Shown: piece by piece, positions 17,484 through 31,159 of the stretch
Numbering within the stretch: the first letter of the stretch is position 1
Layout of the letters: every line of letters starts with the position of its first letter
NCBI GenBank assembly: GCA_001916035.1
Contig: MNRQ01000020.1
Coordinates: 86,964-150,963, forward strand
DNA length: 64,000 nucleotides
Source of the DNA: Clostridium sp. 27_14
GTDB taxonomy: Bacteria > Bacillota > Clostridia > TANB77 > CAG-508
Reading direction: 5' to 3'
Notes under the pieces: model-generated
The model's input: only the letters and a program-made list of their open reading frames with translations
Databases searched by the model: none
Told to the model about the DNA's origin: nothing
Program-made: the position numbers and the translations under genes

Positions 17484-18665
17484 TTATAAATTAATTATTT
17501 CTATCCTATCCCTATATATAATTCCAGCTATACTACTTGACAATGTAATATTTGTAATTTCCTGTGTTGCCTTATATCTTTTTACAAGCCAACCACCTGT
17601 ATTTATAAACTCTATTTCTGTCCCTAAATTTAATGCTATAATATTTTCATAAGTATAAATCTCTTTAGTAACTTCTTTTGCTGTATATGTTGAAGTAGTC
17701 TTGCTTTCTGTATTTACTATTGTTACTACTGAATCTGCCGAAAATAAATCTGCTGTTTTCTCCTCTACCTCTGCTATATTATTTGATAAATCAATAGTTT
17801 GAAATGTTGTTTTCTTATTTTCACTATTAAATAATTCTTCCTTATTTCCATCTAATCCAAATTCAACAATTTTATCTTTTGACATACAAATCAATTTTTC
17901 TTTATCCTGATATCTAATATTTGTTACTAATTCACCATCTTTAAAATCATAAGTTGCAACTTTAGAACTTTGTGCATCTGTCCTTGCTTTTTCAACAGAA
18001 AAGACCTCTATTTGCGATTTTATATTAATACCTGAAGCATCTATTTCTGTTATTGCCAAATACTTGTTATCACTTGAAATTGCAATATCAGATACTCTCA
18101 TAGTAGACAAAAATTTATTAAATAATGGTTCTCCTTTTTCATCATATACTGCAATTACCGTTTTATAACTTGTATCTACTAAAGTCAATGCAACATAACC
18201 ATTTTTACTTATATGAACTTGTGATATGTTCCCCTCTACACTTTTTTCCCATGCAATATCTTTATCTGTTATACAATATATTTTCTTTCCCTTATTTTCT
18301 GCTATTGCCAAATATCGATTACTTGATGCAAATATTGGATTTGATATTTCTACCTGTAAACTTTTTTCTTCCTTTGCTGTACTTCCATATATCTTAAACT
18401 CATTTTTGCTTAAAACACCTATATATTGATTATATGCATACACTTGTGGATTTTCTTCTTCTTTTATACTTATTGATACTAATCTATCTTGATTTACTTC
18501 TTTTCTTAAGACTTGTGTATCAAACCACTCTCTAAAATTCTCATTTTTTATATATACTACACCTAATATTATTATACTTAAAATTATTACCACTATTAGA
18601 ATAGCTATAGCTATTCTTTTTTTATTTATCTTTTTGGTTTCTGGTTCTTTCCAAAAATCTTTCAA
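17484..18665 (-). CDS. DUF5711-like anchored beta-propeller protein
   Basis: A 393-aa protein with a basic cytoplasmic N terminus, one membrane helix (about 19-42) and an extracellular part made of repeated four-strand units (for example VAYN/YIGVLSKNEFKIYG, RYLAIAENKGKKIYCIT, GYVALTLVDTSYKTVIAVYD, KYLAITEIDASG), consistent with a WD40-like propeller. This agrees with the DUF5711 family of Clostridia, whose function is unknown. It is the first gene of a pair with cvpA, which hints at an envelope role. Confidence 0.78.
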   Translation of the reverse strand: MKDFWKEPETKKINKKRIAIAILIVVIILSIIILGVVYIKNENFREWFDTQVLRKEVNQDRLVSISIKEEENPQVYAYNQYIGVLSKNEFKIYGSTAKEEKSLQVEISNPIFASSNRYLAIAENKGKKIYCITDKDIAWEKSVEGNISQVHISKNGYVALTLVDTSYKTVIAVYDEKGEPLFNKFLSTMRVSDIAISSDNKYLAITEIDASGINIKSQIEVFSVEKARTDAQSSKVATYDFKDGELVTNIRYQDKEKLICMSKDKIVEFGLDGNKEELFNSENKKTTFQTIDLSNNIAEVEEKTADLFSADSVVTIVNTESKTTSTYTAKEVTKEIYTYENIIALNLGTEIEFINTGGWLVKRYKATQEITNITLSSSIAGIIYRDRIEIINL

Positions 18666-18715
18666 TCCTTTTCTTCCTTCCTAATTTTTATTTTTCTTTT
18701 GATGTTTTTATTTTA

Positions 18716-19744
18716 CTATAAAATACTAAAAATAGCAATAAGTAATATTTGAATAATTCCAATATAACCAAATATCGGATACAAAAAATTTATTAAAGCA
18801 GAAAAACCGATTTGAGAAATAAAAATAGAACTTATACATATCAAACATAACATTATCTTCTTATTATTTTTTTCTTTAACATTTTGCATTAAACCAGCTA
18901 TTAAAGAAATTGCAGTTGTCAATATTGATGTTAATATAACTATACCATATAAAACTTTTAATTTAGGCAACTGAGTACTTATAACATAAGATATAGGCAT
19001 TTCAATTCTTTTAATATTTACATCAATTTTCAACATTGAAACAAATACAGCTGTTGCCAGTAAAAATATCATAAAAGTTATAACTATTGATGTTTTTGAT
19101 ACTTCTCTTCTATCTATTATATTATTTACACTTATTAATACAGGAATTAAAAGTATAGTATTATAACTTGCATATAAAACTCCACTTACCAACCAACTGC
19201 TTCCATTTATAATATTCATCTGTTCTATTTTATTTGCAACATTAGTAGAAATCACTGTATACACTCCAATTACTACTATAAATACTATTAATATTGGTAC
19301 TATTATTTCACTTACTTTTACTATTCCTTTAGTTTCTTTTGACATTATTATTACACACATTATTGCTAATATTGAACTTCCTATTATTTGTGGAATTTTA
19401 ATAGTTTCTGCCAAATATCCTCCAAAACCTGCAATCATTATATAAAAAGTTATTAAAATAAATATATTTATTATTATATTTATAATCTCAAGTACTTTTT
19501 CTTTTCTCCATTTTTTAGGCACTATGCTTAGCAAAAATTCCTTATAAGTTGTTATTTTATTTTTTTTTATTATTATCATTGTTTTATATATTATTATTCC
19601 AAGCAATATAGCAGAAACACCAATACCTAATATCCCTCTTTTTCCATAAGAAAAAAAGAACAAGTAAATTTCCTGTCCTGATGCAAATCCAGCTCCTATT
19701 AAAGCTCCTATTATAACAAGTGCAATTTTTATACAATTTTTCAT
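18716..19744 (-). CDS. YkvI-like membrane transporter
   Basis: A 342-aa protein with about ten transmembrane helices. The N-terminal signature IGALIGAGFASGQEIYLFF, with an unwound glycine-rich TM1, is that of the YkvI family within the APC-type transporters, which suggests a Na+-coupled solute carrier. The substrate is unknown. The C terminus ends on a hydrophobic helix, which is normal for the family. It lies between two same-strand units but is separated from the upstream ABC cluster by a terminator. Confidence 0.8.
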   Translation of the reverse strand: MKNCIKIALVIIGALIGAGFASGQEIYLFFFSYGKRGILGIGVSAILLGIIIYKTMIIIKKNKITTYKEFLLSIVPKKWRKEKVLEIINIIINIFILITFYIMIAGFGGYLAETIKIPQIIGSSILAIMCVIIMSKETKGIVKVSEIIVPILIVFIVVIGVYTVISTNVANKIEQMNIINGSSWLVSGVLYASYNTILLIPVLISVNNIIDRREVSKTSIVITFMIFLLATAVFVSMLKIDVNIKRIEMPISYVISTQLPKLKVLYGIVILTSILTTAISLIAGLMQNVKEKNNKKIMLCLICISSIFISQIGFSALINFLYPIFGYIGIIQILLIAIFSIL

Positions 19745-19766
19745 AATCTCCCCCCTTTTACATACT

Positions 19767-19803
19767 AAAAGACCCCATTAAATTATATGAGGTCTTTTTT
19801 TAT
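19767..19803 (-). terminator. terminator after the Gld-type ABC operon
   Basis: AAAAGACCCCAT and ATGAGGTCTTTTTTT pair, including G-U pairs, between the end of the GldG-like gene and the YkvI-like gene. Confidence 0.75.
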
Positions 19804-19808
19804 TTATT

Positions 19809-21509
19809 TTATTTTTTTCTTTTTCTTACTATCCATACAACTACTCCAGCTATTATTATCACAAGTGGTACAATAAATATTATTGCTAATATTGTTCTAT
19901 TTTCTGTTTCTGTTGCTTTATATGTTACTGTTCCTGTACTCTTTCTAGCTGTAATATCTTCTTCTCTATCTACTAAATAAGATATTGAATTTAATGCCAA
20001 ATCTTTATTTTGTCTATATTGTATAACTGGTGCCTGTGAGCTTGAAGTTAAAGACATATCAGAGATAAAATAATTTTCTCCATATATTATTAATTTTGAT
20101 GTCTTTGCTTTTTTACCATTTTCTTCATTTGCCTCTGACAATGTTTTAGTCATCATTGCTCCTACTGTAAATGAATTTACTTCATCATCTGTTTCTGGCG
20201 AATCTTGGCTATTTGCAAAATTTGTTCTAAAATAACTTTTTGTACTTGTTGTTAATAATTGTGTTTCTTCAACTTTCAACTCTTTCAATTTATCAGAATC
20301 CATAACATTTATCTTTGTTGCATTTACAAATATTACTCCTTCTGAATTTACTAATTTTTTAGTTACATCTGTACTTTGAATTTCTGGCAATATTAAATCT
20401 GGTTGTTGTGATAACATTTTACTTGTATCTGCTTCTCTAATTATTCCTAAGCTAAAAGGATTTATACCATACATTCCTAATATCTTATTTATATTTGGCA
20501 TTTCTATGTTTTGAGCTGTCGCTGCTTGGAACCATAAAATATTTTTTCCTGAATTTATATAATCTATTATTGCATTTGTTGCTATTTCATCAAAATCTTG
20601 TGAAGGCATTGTTACTACTAAAGTATCACAATCATCTGGTATTTTTCCTGTTGTTAAAACATCTACTGTTTCTACATCATAAATCTCATTTTCCAAATAT
20701 GCATTAAAATATTGTAATCCACTATTTAATGATAATTTTGAATATCCTGACAAGAAATATACTTTTGGTATTTCATCTGTTGATACTGTTTGTATTGTTG
20801 AAGTTAGTCTTTCTTCTGCTATACTTATACTTTCATAAGTTTTTGTATCATAAGTTACTAAATCTTGTGAAGATAATATTTTGTATTTTTCACCACATTC
20901 TGCTATTATTGCTGTAGTTCCACTTTCTATTCCATATTTTTGGACTAAATCTGGTCTATCATTTGCCTTTACAGCTTCTACTTTTATATGTTCATTTACC
21001 TTACTATATTGTTTTGCTAAATCCAATGTTGAATCATCATCACTATATTCAATAAAATATAAGTTGATATCTTTTTGAATATCTTTTACTTTATCTTTGC
21101 TTGCTTGTGTTAAAGTAAATAATTTTTCCTTACTAAAATCTAAAGGTGTTATTTCTGCCTTTTGCATTCCTAAATTTATTCCAAAGAATATTGCTAATAT
21201 TATTAAAACTAATATCAACGTTTTTGTTCCATTTATCAACCACTTTTTCGGTTTTTTATCTTTTTGGTCTTTCTTTTCTTTTTTTGATTTTTTATCCTTT
21301 TTATCTTTATTTTCTTTTTTGGATTTATTTTTTTCATTTTCAGCCTTTTTTTCTTTACCTAAGTTATCTTTTTTATTACCATCTTCACCTGCTTTTGCAT
21401 TTTCAGCTTTTTTATTAGCATCTTCATTCATATTTACTGTATCTTTTTTATTGTTCTCTACTTCTTTCTGCTTTTTTACGTTCTCTTCTTTTTGCTCTTT
21501 ATTATCCAA
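19809..21509 (-). CDS. GldG-like ABC transporter auxiliary protein
   Basis: A 566-aa protein with a very charged low-complexity N terminus (about 1-95, Lys/Glu/Asp/Asn repeats), a membrane helix (about 98-116), a large extracytoplasmic GldG domain (about 125-520; TLTQASKDKVKDI and TLVVTMPSQDF are typical) and a C-terminal membrane helix followed by a basic tail. It is the third gene of an operon with an ATPase and an ABC-2 permease, the same order as gliding-associated GldA/F/G systems; in Firmicutes these are uncharacterised exporters. The basic/acidic N terminus is unusually long. Confidence 0.85.
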   Translation of the reverse strand: MDNKEQKEENVKKQKEVENNKKDTVNMNEDANKKAENAKAGEDGNKKDNLGKEKKAENEKNKSKKENKDKKDKKSKKEKKDQKDKKPKKWLINGTKTLILVLIILAIFFGINLGMQKAEITPLDFSKEKLFTLTQASKDKVKDIQKDINLYFIEYSDDDSTLDLAKQYSKVNEHIKVEAVKANDRPDLVQKYGIESGTTAIIAECGEKYKILSSQDLVTYDTKTYESISIAEERLTSTIQTVSTDEIPKVYFLSGYSKLSLNSGLQYFNAYLENEIYDVETVDVLTTGKIPDDCDTLVVTMPSQDFDEIATNAIIDYINSGKNILWFQAATAQNIEMPNINKILGMYGINPFSLGIIREADTSKMLSQQPDLILPEIQSTDVTKKLVNSEGVIFVNATKINVMDSDKLKELKVEETQLLTTSTKSYFRTNFANSQDSPETDDEVNSFTVGAMMTKTLSEANEENGKKAKTSKLIIYGENYFISDMSLTSSSQAPVIQYRQNKDLALNSISYLVDREEDITARKSTGTVTYKATETENRTILAIIFIVPLVIIIAGVVVWIVRKRKK

Positions 21510-21522
21510 AATTTCTCCCTCC

Positions 21523-22209
21523 TTATTTTACACTTTTTCTTCTTTGCATTAATGTTATTGTTAATACTATACTTGTTATTGCTGCTGTTATAAATGTTAC
21601 TGTATCTGCAATATCAATTTCACCTTGTGTATATTTATACAACATATTTACAAATGATAATCCACTTAAATTTGTATTAAAGTCTGGCAATACCCATGTA
21701 ATTATAAAAAATGCTATTGATATTATTGCTGCTATTATTTGATTTTCTGTTAAACTTGATGCAAATATTCCAAAAGCTATGTACATCATACAAAATAATA
21801 AAAATCCAAACATTGTTACTAAAGCTGTTTGCATATGTGGTGCTCCAAAATGACTTGTTATTGCAAAATACATAAAACTTATTAATTCTGTTATTACTAC
21901 AACTACTGTTGCTGCTATAAATTTACCTAATACAATTTTTGTTATACTAAGTGGTGATGTTAATAGCAACTGTTCTGTTCCAGATTTTCTCTCTTCTGAA
22001 AATGATCTCATTGTTAGTAATGGTATTATAACTGCTAACACAATTATTGTTGGTAATGAATAATATATTCGCTCTAAATTTACACTTCCTGCTCCTATAA
22101 CACTAAAATAAAATGATATACTTAATGCTATTAAAAAAACTCCTATAAATATATATCCTATTGGTGTTGTAAAATATGATTTTAACTCTTTTTTTATGAC
22201 TGCCCACAT
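21523..22209 (-). CDS. ABC-2 type permease (GldF-like)
   Basis: A 228-aa permease with six transmembrane helices. The first loop after TM2 has the ABC-2 signature region PLLTMRSFSEERKSGTEQLLLTSPLS, typical of the NatB/GldF group. It is followed after 13 bp by the GldG-like gene and preceded after 3 bp by the ATPase, so the three form one transporter. Confidence 0.88.
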   Translation of the reverse strand: MWAVIKKELKSYFTTPIGYIFIGVFLIALSISFYFSVIGAGSVNLERIYYSLPTIIVLAVIIPLLTMRSFSEERKSGTEQLLLTSPLSITKIVLGKFIAATVVVVITELISFMYFAITSHFGAPHMQTALVTMFGFLLFCMMYIAFGIFASSLTENQIIAAIISIAFFIITWVLPDFNTNLSGLSFVNMLYKYTQGEIDIADTVTFITAAITSIVLTITLMQRRKSVK

Positions 22210-22212
22210 GGC

Positions 22213-23151
22213 TTAGTTACCTCCTTCTATTAGTTTCATAAATGCATCTTCTAGTGTTGTATCTGCTTTTTTCATTTCAAATATTGTTATATTTTCCTTA
22301 GCTAATTCTTTGAATAGTATTTTTCTTAAATCTACATCTTTTTCAGACTCTATTAAATATTGTTTTGTTTTATCTTTATTTTCTTTTACTAACTCTATTT
22401 TGGTTATTTCTTTTATATCTTTTGCAACTTCTTCAATTCTATTATCTAAGTCTTCAACTGTTACATATATATCATTTTTACTAGCTACTTTATTTTCCAA
22501 GTTTTCTGGCGTATCAACAGCTATTATTTTTCCTTTATTAATTATTATTACTTTTTGGCATATTTGACTAACTTCTGACAATATATGTGAGCTTAATATT
22601 ACTGTATGTGTTTTTCCTAATTCTTTTATTAAATTTCTTATCTCTGTTATTTGCTTTGGATCAAGACCTACTGTTGGTTCATCTAATATTAATATTTTAG
22701 GTTCTCCAACTAACGCTCCTGCCATACTTACTCTTTGTTTATACCCTCTTGATAGATTTCTTGTTAATTTTTTTTCTACATCTTTTAGTCCTGTTTCTTC
22801 TATAATTTTCTCTATTTTTTCTTTTCTTGTTTTTCTATCAACCTTTTTTATTTCTGCCATATATGTTACAAACTCTTTTACTGTCATATCTGTATATAAA
22901 GGCACACCTTCTGGCATATACCCTATCTCTCTTTTAGCTTTTCTAGGCTTTTTGCTTATGTCATATCCATCTATAACTATTGTTCCTTCTGTTGGTTCTA
23001 TATACCCTGTTATCATATTCATAGTTGTACTTTTTCCAGCTCCATTTGGTCCTAATAGTCCTATGATTTCTCCGTCATTTATTGTAAAGTTGATATTATC
23101 TACGGCTACAACTTTTCCGTATTTTTTTGTTACATTTTTAACCTCTATCAC
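22213..23151 (-). CDS. ABC transporter ATP-binding protein (GldA-like)
   Basis: A 312-aa ATPase energising the adjacent permease. Walker A is GPNGAGKST, the Q-loop is GYMPEGVPLY, the signature is NLSRGYKQR (the GldA-type variant of LSGGQ), Walker B is ILILDEPTVGLDP and the switch His is SSHIL. A C-terminal accessory domain of about 90 residues follows. The start is GTG after GAGGAGGAGG. First gene of the three-gene operon. Confidence 0.92.
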   Translation of the reverse strand: MIEVKNVTKKYGKVVAVDNINFTINDGEIIGLLGPNGAGKSTTMNMITGYIEPTEGTIVIDGYDISKKPRKAKREIGYMPEGVPLYTDMTVKEFVTYMAEIKKVDRKTRKEKIEKIIEETGLKDVEKKLTRNLSRGYKQRVSMAGALVGEPKILILDEPTVGLDPKQITEIRNLIKELGKTHTVILSSHILSEVSQICQKVIIINKGKIIAVDTPENLENKVASKNDIYVTVEDLDNRIEEVAKDIKEITKIELVKENKDKTKQYLIESEKDVDLRKILFKELAKENITIFEMKKADTTLEDAFMKLIEGGN

Positions 23152-23200
23152 GGTTCTTTCCTCCTCCTCTTGGATTTCTTGTTTTCCTTATTTCCCTAGT

Positions 23201-23229
23201 ATAATATCATTTTATATTCACCTTGTAAA
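23201..23229 (-). promoter_or_regulatory. promoter of the Gld-type ABC operon
   Basis: On the minus strand there is TTTACA, 17 bp, then TATTAT, about 50 bp before the GTG start. Confidence 0.6.
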
Positions 23230-23399
23230 GCATTTCACAAAAAATTCACATTTAAAAACTCTTACTTATTCTTACCCATCAAAAAGGCACTGTATTTAAA
23301 ATAAACTCTCCTTATTAAACATTCTTGTCTAATAATTTGAGTTCACTTCAGTAACAATGCTCTGAAAATAGTACTAGACATAAGCTCCTTTCAATTTCT

Positions 23400-23565
23400 T
23401 TAAAAGGACTTAAACATGGTCTTGCACAAAGAGAAAAAAAGGTGCTCAAAAGCAAAATATAGAAAATGCAAAAAAATGATAAAAGAAAAAATACCATTAG
23501 AAATAATATATAAAATAACAGAAATTTCACTAGAAGATTTAAAAAAATTTCAAAAAGAAATCTAA
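23400..23565 (+). pseudogene. C-terminal remnant of an Rpn/PD-(D/E)XK-type transposase-like nuclease
   Basis: Two short overlapping frames read KGLKHGLAQREKK and then AQKQNIENAKKMIKEKIPLE, IIYKITEISLEDLKKFQKEI, stop. The pattern (glycine/glutamine-rich tail, then IAKKMLKxGIPIExIxxITGLSxEEI) is the usual C terminus of Rpn-family recombination-promoting nucleases. The catalytic N-terminal part is missing and the pieces are out of frame, so this is a relic. The flanking 23566-23780 stretch is AT-rich spacer with nothing I can support. Confidence 0.6.
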
Positions 23566-23783
23566 TTTTATATTTAACTTTATAATTTGAAATAAAACCA
23601 TTAAATTAATAAAAGTAAGATTTAAACATTACAAACATTTCTATACTTTTATTTTATAATTAATATATTTTAAAGTTTTACTATTATAAATACTTTAAAT
23701 TAATTAATAATAAAACTTTAAAATTTCCAATAGTTCAAACATTTTATAATATTTCAATTTTTTAGATTTTTTTACTATTTCTC

Positions 23784-23812
23784 TTGACAGTAGCACTTTT
23801 TTGTGATATTAT
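23784..23812 (+). promoter_or_regulatory. promoter of tRNA-Arg(TCT)
   Basis: TTGACA, 17 bp, then TATTAT, 18 bp before the tRNA. Confidence 0.75.
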
Positions 23813-23830
23813 AAAAATCGTTCAAGTTAT

Positions 23831-23907
23831 GGGTCAGTAGCTCAGTTGGATAGAGCACACGCCTTCTAAGCGTGGGGTCGGGGGTTCGAACCCCTCCTGG
23901 CCCACCA
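23831..23907 (+). tRNA. tRNA-Arg (TCT)
   Basis: A 77-nt cloverleaf with encoded CCA; the anticodon stem-loop ACGCC-TTCTAA-GCGT gives anticodon TCT, and the T-arm contains GGTTCGAACC. It stands at the left edge of the accessory block, but no second copy of its 3' end is seen on the far side. Confidence 0.95.
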
Positions 23908-23940
23908 AAGGATAATATCGTCGCACCAGACGAAAAAAAC

Positions 23941-24293
<353 letters not shown>

Positions 24294-24379
24294 TAATTTT
24301 AGAGTTTTTAAAAAAATATACTATATTGATTTATTTGTGATATTAAAAATAAGTTAATATAAATAAATTATAAAATTCT

Positions 24380-26273
<1,894 letters not shown>

Positions 26274-26282
26274 ACATTTCTT

Positions 26283-26313
26283 AAAACAAATTAACGTGGC
26301 ACGTTTTGTTTTT
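26283..26313 (+). terminator. terminator after the serine recombinase
   Basis: AAAACAAATTAACGTG pairs with CACGTTTTGTTTTT, directly after the recombinase stop codon. Confidence 0.65.
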
Positions 26314-26371
26314 ACAAAGTAAAAATGAAAGAGGCGATAGTTAATTTGAATAAATTTTATTCCAGTGGAAG

Positions 26372-26460
26372 AAAATTTATTGCCTCGCAGAGTCCCCGAA
26401 TTTTGACATACTTGTCAAAATCCATAGGGGGTTAGGATATTTGGAAAGACAAAATCCTCT
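26372..26460 (+). other. oriT-like site A
   Basis: The order is AAATTTATTGCC, TCGCAGAG, CCCC, a hairpin (ATTTTGACA, TACT, TGTCAAAAT), CCATAGGGGG, then a second hairpin (AGGATATTTG with CAAAATCCT). The same order recurs at 29004-29099, and in looser form at 44781-44822 just before a mobC/relaxase pair. It precedes a relaxase gene by 20 bp. The oriT role is inferred. Confidence 0.55.
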
Positions 26461-26479
26461 TGTCAAGGAAGTATGAAAA

Positions 26480-27814
26480 ATGAATGAGATGTTAGCCTAT
26501 TCTATACATCTTGGAAACGATAAAAATAAAACTAAAAAAGCAAAAGAAATTGCAAAAAATAATCAATCAAATACAACTTCTTTTAGTAATAATTCTATTC
26601 AAAATTTGGCACAATTATCAAAAGCAAATAACCATAATTAAGAAAATACGATAACAAAACAGAACTAATTTCCGTAATTTATGGAACAAATAATTTAGTA
26701 AATGATGTTCAAAATTTATATTTACAAGAGTTTGAAAATGCAAGAATTGAATACAACAATAAGCAAACAAGAGAAGATAGAAAAATACAAAATTATTTAG
26801 AGCATATATCCGAAAATTCTAATAGAGATTTATGTTGTGAACTAATAATTGAACTTGGAGATATGAACTTTTGGCAAGATAAAACAAAAGAATATTGTTA
26901 CAAAATGGTACAAGTTTATAAGGAACAACTACAAGACTTTGTAACAACCGTCCCACAATTTAAAATAGCTAATGCAGTAATTCACTTTGATGAAACAAGT
27001 CCACATCTTCATATAATTGGCATTCCAATAAAAGAACGGATATAAAAATGGAATGAAAAAACAAGTAGCAAAATCACAAATATTTACAAAAGAATCTTTA
27101 ACAAGAATACAAGATAAAATGAGAAATTGTTGTATAAAGTCATTTAACAAAGTATATGAACAAGATTATCAGCTAAAAACAAAAGAAAAAGGAAAAAATC
27201 AAGACATTCCAGTTAGTCAAATGCTGAACTATAATAAAGTAAAAAAGCAATATGAAAAGAATAAAAAGCTATTAGAACAAGCAAATAAAAAGACAGATTT
27301 AGTAAATGAAAATGGCAATAATATTAAAGAAATAGTATCTAATTTAAAGCCTAATCTAGTAAACAAAAAGAATTATACTATTTCACAAGAACAAGTAACA
27401 ACTATAAAAGATTATATTTCAGATGTAGAGGATACTACAAAATCAATGAAAAAAGTAAATGATTTAGATGTAATTATAAAGGAATACGAAAAAGATTTAA
27501 AAGAACACAATAACGAAGTTAGAGAATTAAACTCTACTATTAGACAGAAAGATGAAGAAATAAGAGATTTAACACAAAATTTAGATATAGCAAAAAATAC
27601 TATTTCAAAACAACAAAAGGAAATAAATGTATTAAAGCCATTCAAATATTTATGGAATAAACTAATAAAATTTATAAAGAATAAAGTTAGATATTCTAAA
27701 AATGAAATCTATAAAAAAGTCTATGCAGAACTTAAAAGCGATAATATTTTAAGACAAGCAGATATTGATTTTATAGATAATAAAAACACTAAAAAAAGAA
27801 ACTATGAATTATAA
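26480..27814 (+). pseudogene. MOBV (Mob/Pre-type) relaxase with two compensating frameshifts
   Basis: About 444 aa when repaired. The N-terminal LAYSIHLGNDKNK and the metal-binding motif HFDETSPHLHIIGIPI are those of plasmid Mob/Pre relaxases, which nick oriT for transfer; a coiled-coil C-terminal half follows. One base is missing near 26637 (N-H-N-L-R-K-Y expected, as in the copy at 34480) and an extra C is present at 27037 (PIKE-GYKNGMKK expected). The total length is a multiple of three because one loss and one gain cancel, but the middle is unreadable in one frame. Confidence 0.8.
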
Positions 27815-27831
27815 AACGGAGGTAAAAATTT

Positions 27832-28160
27832 ATGATATTAAAGTATAATAATGAAAAAGTAGTAAATTAGTAAAATATTTTGAAACATTAGATTTTGCAA
27901 ATAAATTGAGATTAAGCATAGATATGCTTGAAAGTTATCATGTGAAAGTAAAAAATGATAAAGTTTTAGAAATTTTAAAGAAATTATTGTGTGCAGTTGA
28001 TGAACAATATAACAAAACAAAATTCTTAAATCTTCTTAACTATAAGCATTTACTTATGACTTCGGCACAAGTAATGGAACTAACTGAAAAAGAGCAGAAT
28101 ACTTTTGTATTTGAAGTATTATATAATATTTACACTAGCGTGAAAGAAAGATATTTTTAA
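27832..28160 (+). pseudogene. small helical protein after the relaxase, one-base deletion
   Basis: Starts MILKYNNEKVV, then loses frame at an A run near 27866; the rest continues KLVKYFETLDFANKLRLSID to a stop at 28160 (about 109 aa repaired). The start has ACGGAGG upstream. It sits behind the relaxase exactly as the gene at 34700 does, and both share a DxxxKLRLxI core, so they are probably distant homologues. Function unknown. Confidence 0.6.
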
Positions 28161-28164
28161 AAAG

Positions 28165-28193
28165 TTGCAATTTTATGTAAAATATGGTACAAT
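28165..28193 (+). promoter_or_regulatory. promoter with ATGTAAAAT spacer
   Basis: TTGCAA, 17 bp, then TACAAT. The first 20 bp are identical to the promoter at 35672. A leader of about 145 nt with several possible stems (GAGAATATTTTCTC; GATTTGC with GCAAGAAATC) follows. Confidence 0.7.
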
Positions 28194-28340
28194 AAATATG
28201 TATAAAGTTTTTCTTTGAAATTGAGAATATTTTCTCGATTGATTTGCTACATTATAGGTGGCAAGAAATCAAGAGTATCTCATTGAAGGGAAAAATAGTA
28301 AAACAAAAACAATAAGAACAATTTGCAGGAGGATTTTACT

Positions 28341-28726
28341 ATGAAAGCATTTAAAACACGAAAAGCATCTGTTCAGCCGCAGTATGATTCAGCAATGAAA
28401 GACATTAGACAGGCAATGGGATGGGGATGGAAAAGTACCCATGTAGGTTATGGAACTCTGTACCCTGAAGTTGCAGAAATGATTGCAAAGGACGGTTTTG
28501 ATATCAAAATTGTCAAAAGAGCTGATGACAGTATGTCATATAATAAGGTTTCTTGGGAAAATGCAGAAGAAGGCAAGGAGGGAACTATTACTTATGTAGA
28601 TGAAACTCAGCCTCAGCCTGATTTTACAGATATCTTGGTAGGTAAAAAGATGAAGCTACTGAGGCAGAAGAAGACGAACAGGCAACCAATGAAGAAAATG
28701 AAACTGATTCTGAAGCTGAAGAATAA
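28341..28726 (+). pseudogene. small cargo protein of unknown function, frameshifted acidic tail
   Basis: Starts MKAFKTRKASVQPQYDSAMK after GCAGGAGG. The first 100 residues read normally and include GWGWKSTHVGYGTLYPEVAEM. Near 28645 an A run appears one base short: the ORF frame gives a basic tail, while the other frame gives EATEAEEDEQATNEENETDS followed by EAEE and a stop at 28726, clearly the intended acidic tail. Codon use is more GC-rich than neighbours. It has its own promoter, leader and terminator. Confidence 0.6.
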
Positions 28727-28749
28727 GGCGAACACAATGCGAAACTCTT

Positions 28750-28787
28750 AAGGAGGACTAGTATCACACTAGTTCTCTCCTTTTTAT
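28750..28787 (+). terminator. terminator of the 28.3-kb small gene
   Basis: AAGGAGGACTAGT, ATCAC, ACTAGTTCTCTCCTTTTT, closely following the stop codon. Confidence 0.85.
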
Positions 28788-28859
28788 ATCATTTTATTAA
28801 AAATTTTAATTTTTAGATACACTTTTTTAAAATTATATGTTAAAATGTATATACAGTCG

Positions 28860-28995
28860 ATAATCGGAAACGTTGCAAGTGTGGGAGTATGTTTTTTCGC
28901 AAATAACCACAGCTAAGGCACCAACGACGTATCTGTTCGAACTAAAAGAACAGATAAATACAAAAATATCATTCAGAAATGGATGGTATTTTTTT
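28860..28995 (+). ncRNA. structured leader or small RNA without a downstream gene
   Basis: A possible promoter (TACACT, 17 bp, TAAAAT) is followed by about 130 nt that include the hairpin ATCTGTTC/GAACAGAT (28931-28955) and then a terminator (ATATCATTC, loop, GGATGGTAT, T7; 28966-28995). No gene starts right after it, so this may be a small RNA or an attenuator whose gene was lost. Confidence 0.4.
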
Positions 28996-29003
28996 GTTTG
29001 CAA

Positions 29004-29099
29004 AAAATTTATTGCCTTGCAGAGCACCCATGTTATGATAGTATGTCATAACATATAGGGGAGAACGATTTAGTTAAGTACACTAAAATCATTCTCCCC
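29004..29099. other. oriT-like site B / element end
   Basis: AAATTTATTGCC, TTGCAGAG, CACCC, a hairpin (ATGTTATGA, TCATAACAT), ATAGGGG, then a second long hairpin (GGGGAGAACGATTTAGT with ACTAAAATCATTCTCCCC). It shares order and sequence with site A. The second hairpin may also end tnpX transcription coming from the right. Confidence 0.55.
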
Positions 29100-29120
29100 A
29101 TAAAATAAGTTATTTCAATA

Positions 29121-30781
<1,661 letters not shown>

Positions 30782-30895
30782 TTATTTCTCCTTTCCTTAG
30801 ACAGCTTGAAATACGATATAAAATTATAGTTTCTACATTTCAAGTAGTGTTTATAATATACCATATCTCAAACTGGAAATTCAACACAAAAACTA

Positions 30896-31159
30896 TTACT
30901 TTTGGAAGATTTCAAAAAATCTAGTTAATATAGTGTGTTCCGAATCTTTATTAAAATAGGTATTTACCTTATAAACAGTACCTTTAATTTCTTTTTCAAA
31001 GTTCAAATTTTGTTCTGGATAAAAATTTTTTAAATATTCTGCACGTTCTTCATCGTTCATTTTATAGAGTTTATTACAAAATTCAGTCTTTAAATTCTCT
31101 AAAAATTCGTATTCTTCATTAGTCAGTTCAATTCTATATATTTTTTCACTATCTTGCAT
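30896..31159 (-). CDS. tnpW: TnpW-like transposon protein
   Basis: An 87-aa protein with the C-terminal core GTVYKVNTYFNKDSEHTILTR characteristic of the transposon-encoded TnpW family of Tn4451-like elements. Function unknown. Its start overlaps the tnpZ stop by 11 bp, so they are translationally linked. Intact. Confidence 0.75.
   Translation of the reverse strand: MQDSEKIYRIELTNEEYEFLENLKTEFCNKLYKMNDEERAEYLKNFYPEQNLNFEKEIKGTVYKVNTYFNKDSEHTILTRFFEIFQK

Noticed and set aside
20495..21552. Hydrophobic plus-strand frames opposite the GldG-like gene
   Set aside because: Antisense shadows of Lys/Glu-rich coding sequence.
28860..28995. A gene encoded in the leader before site B
   Set aside because: Short frames present (28873-29058) but overlap the terminator and oriT-like hairpins and lack a ribosome binding site.
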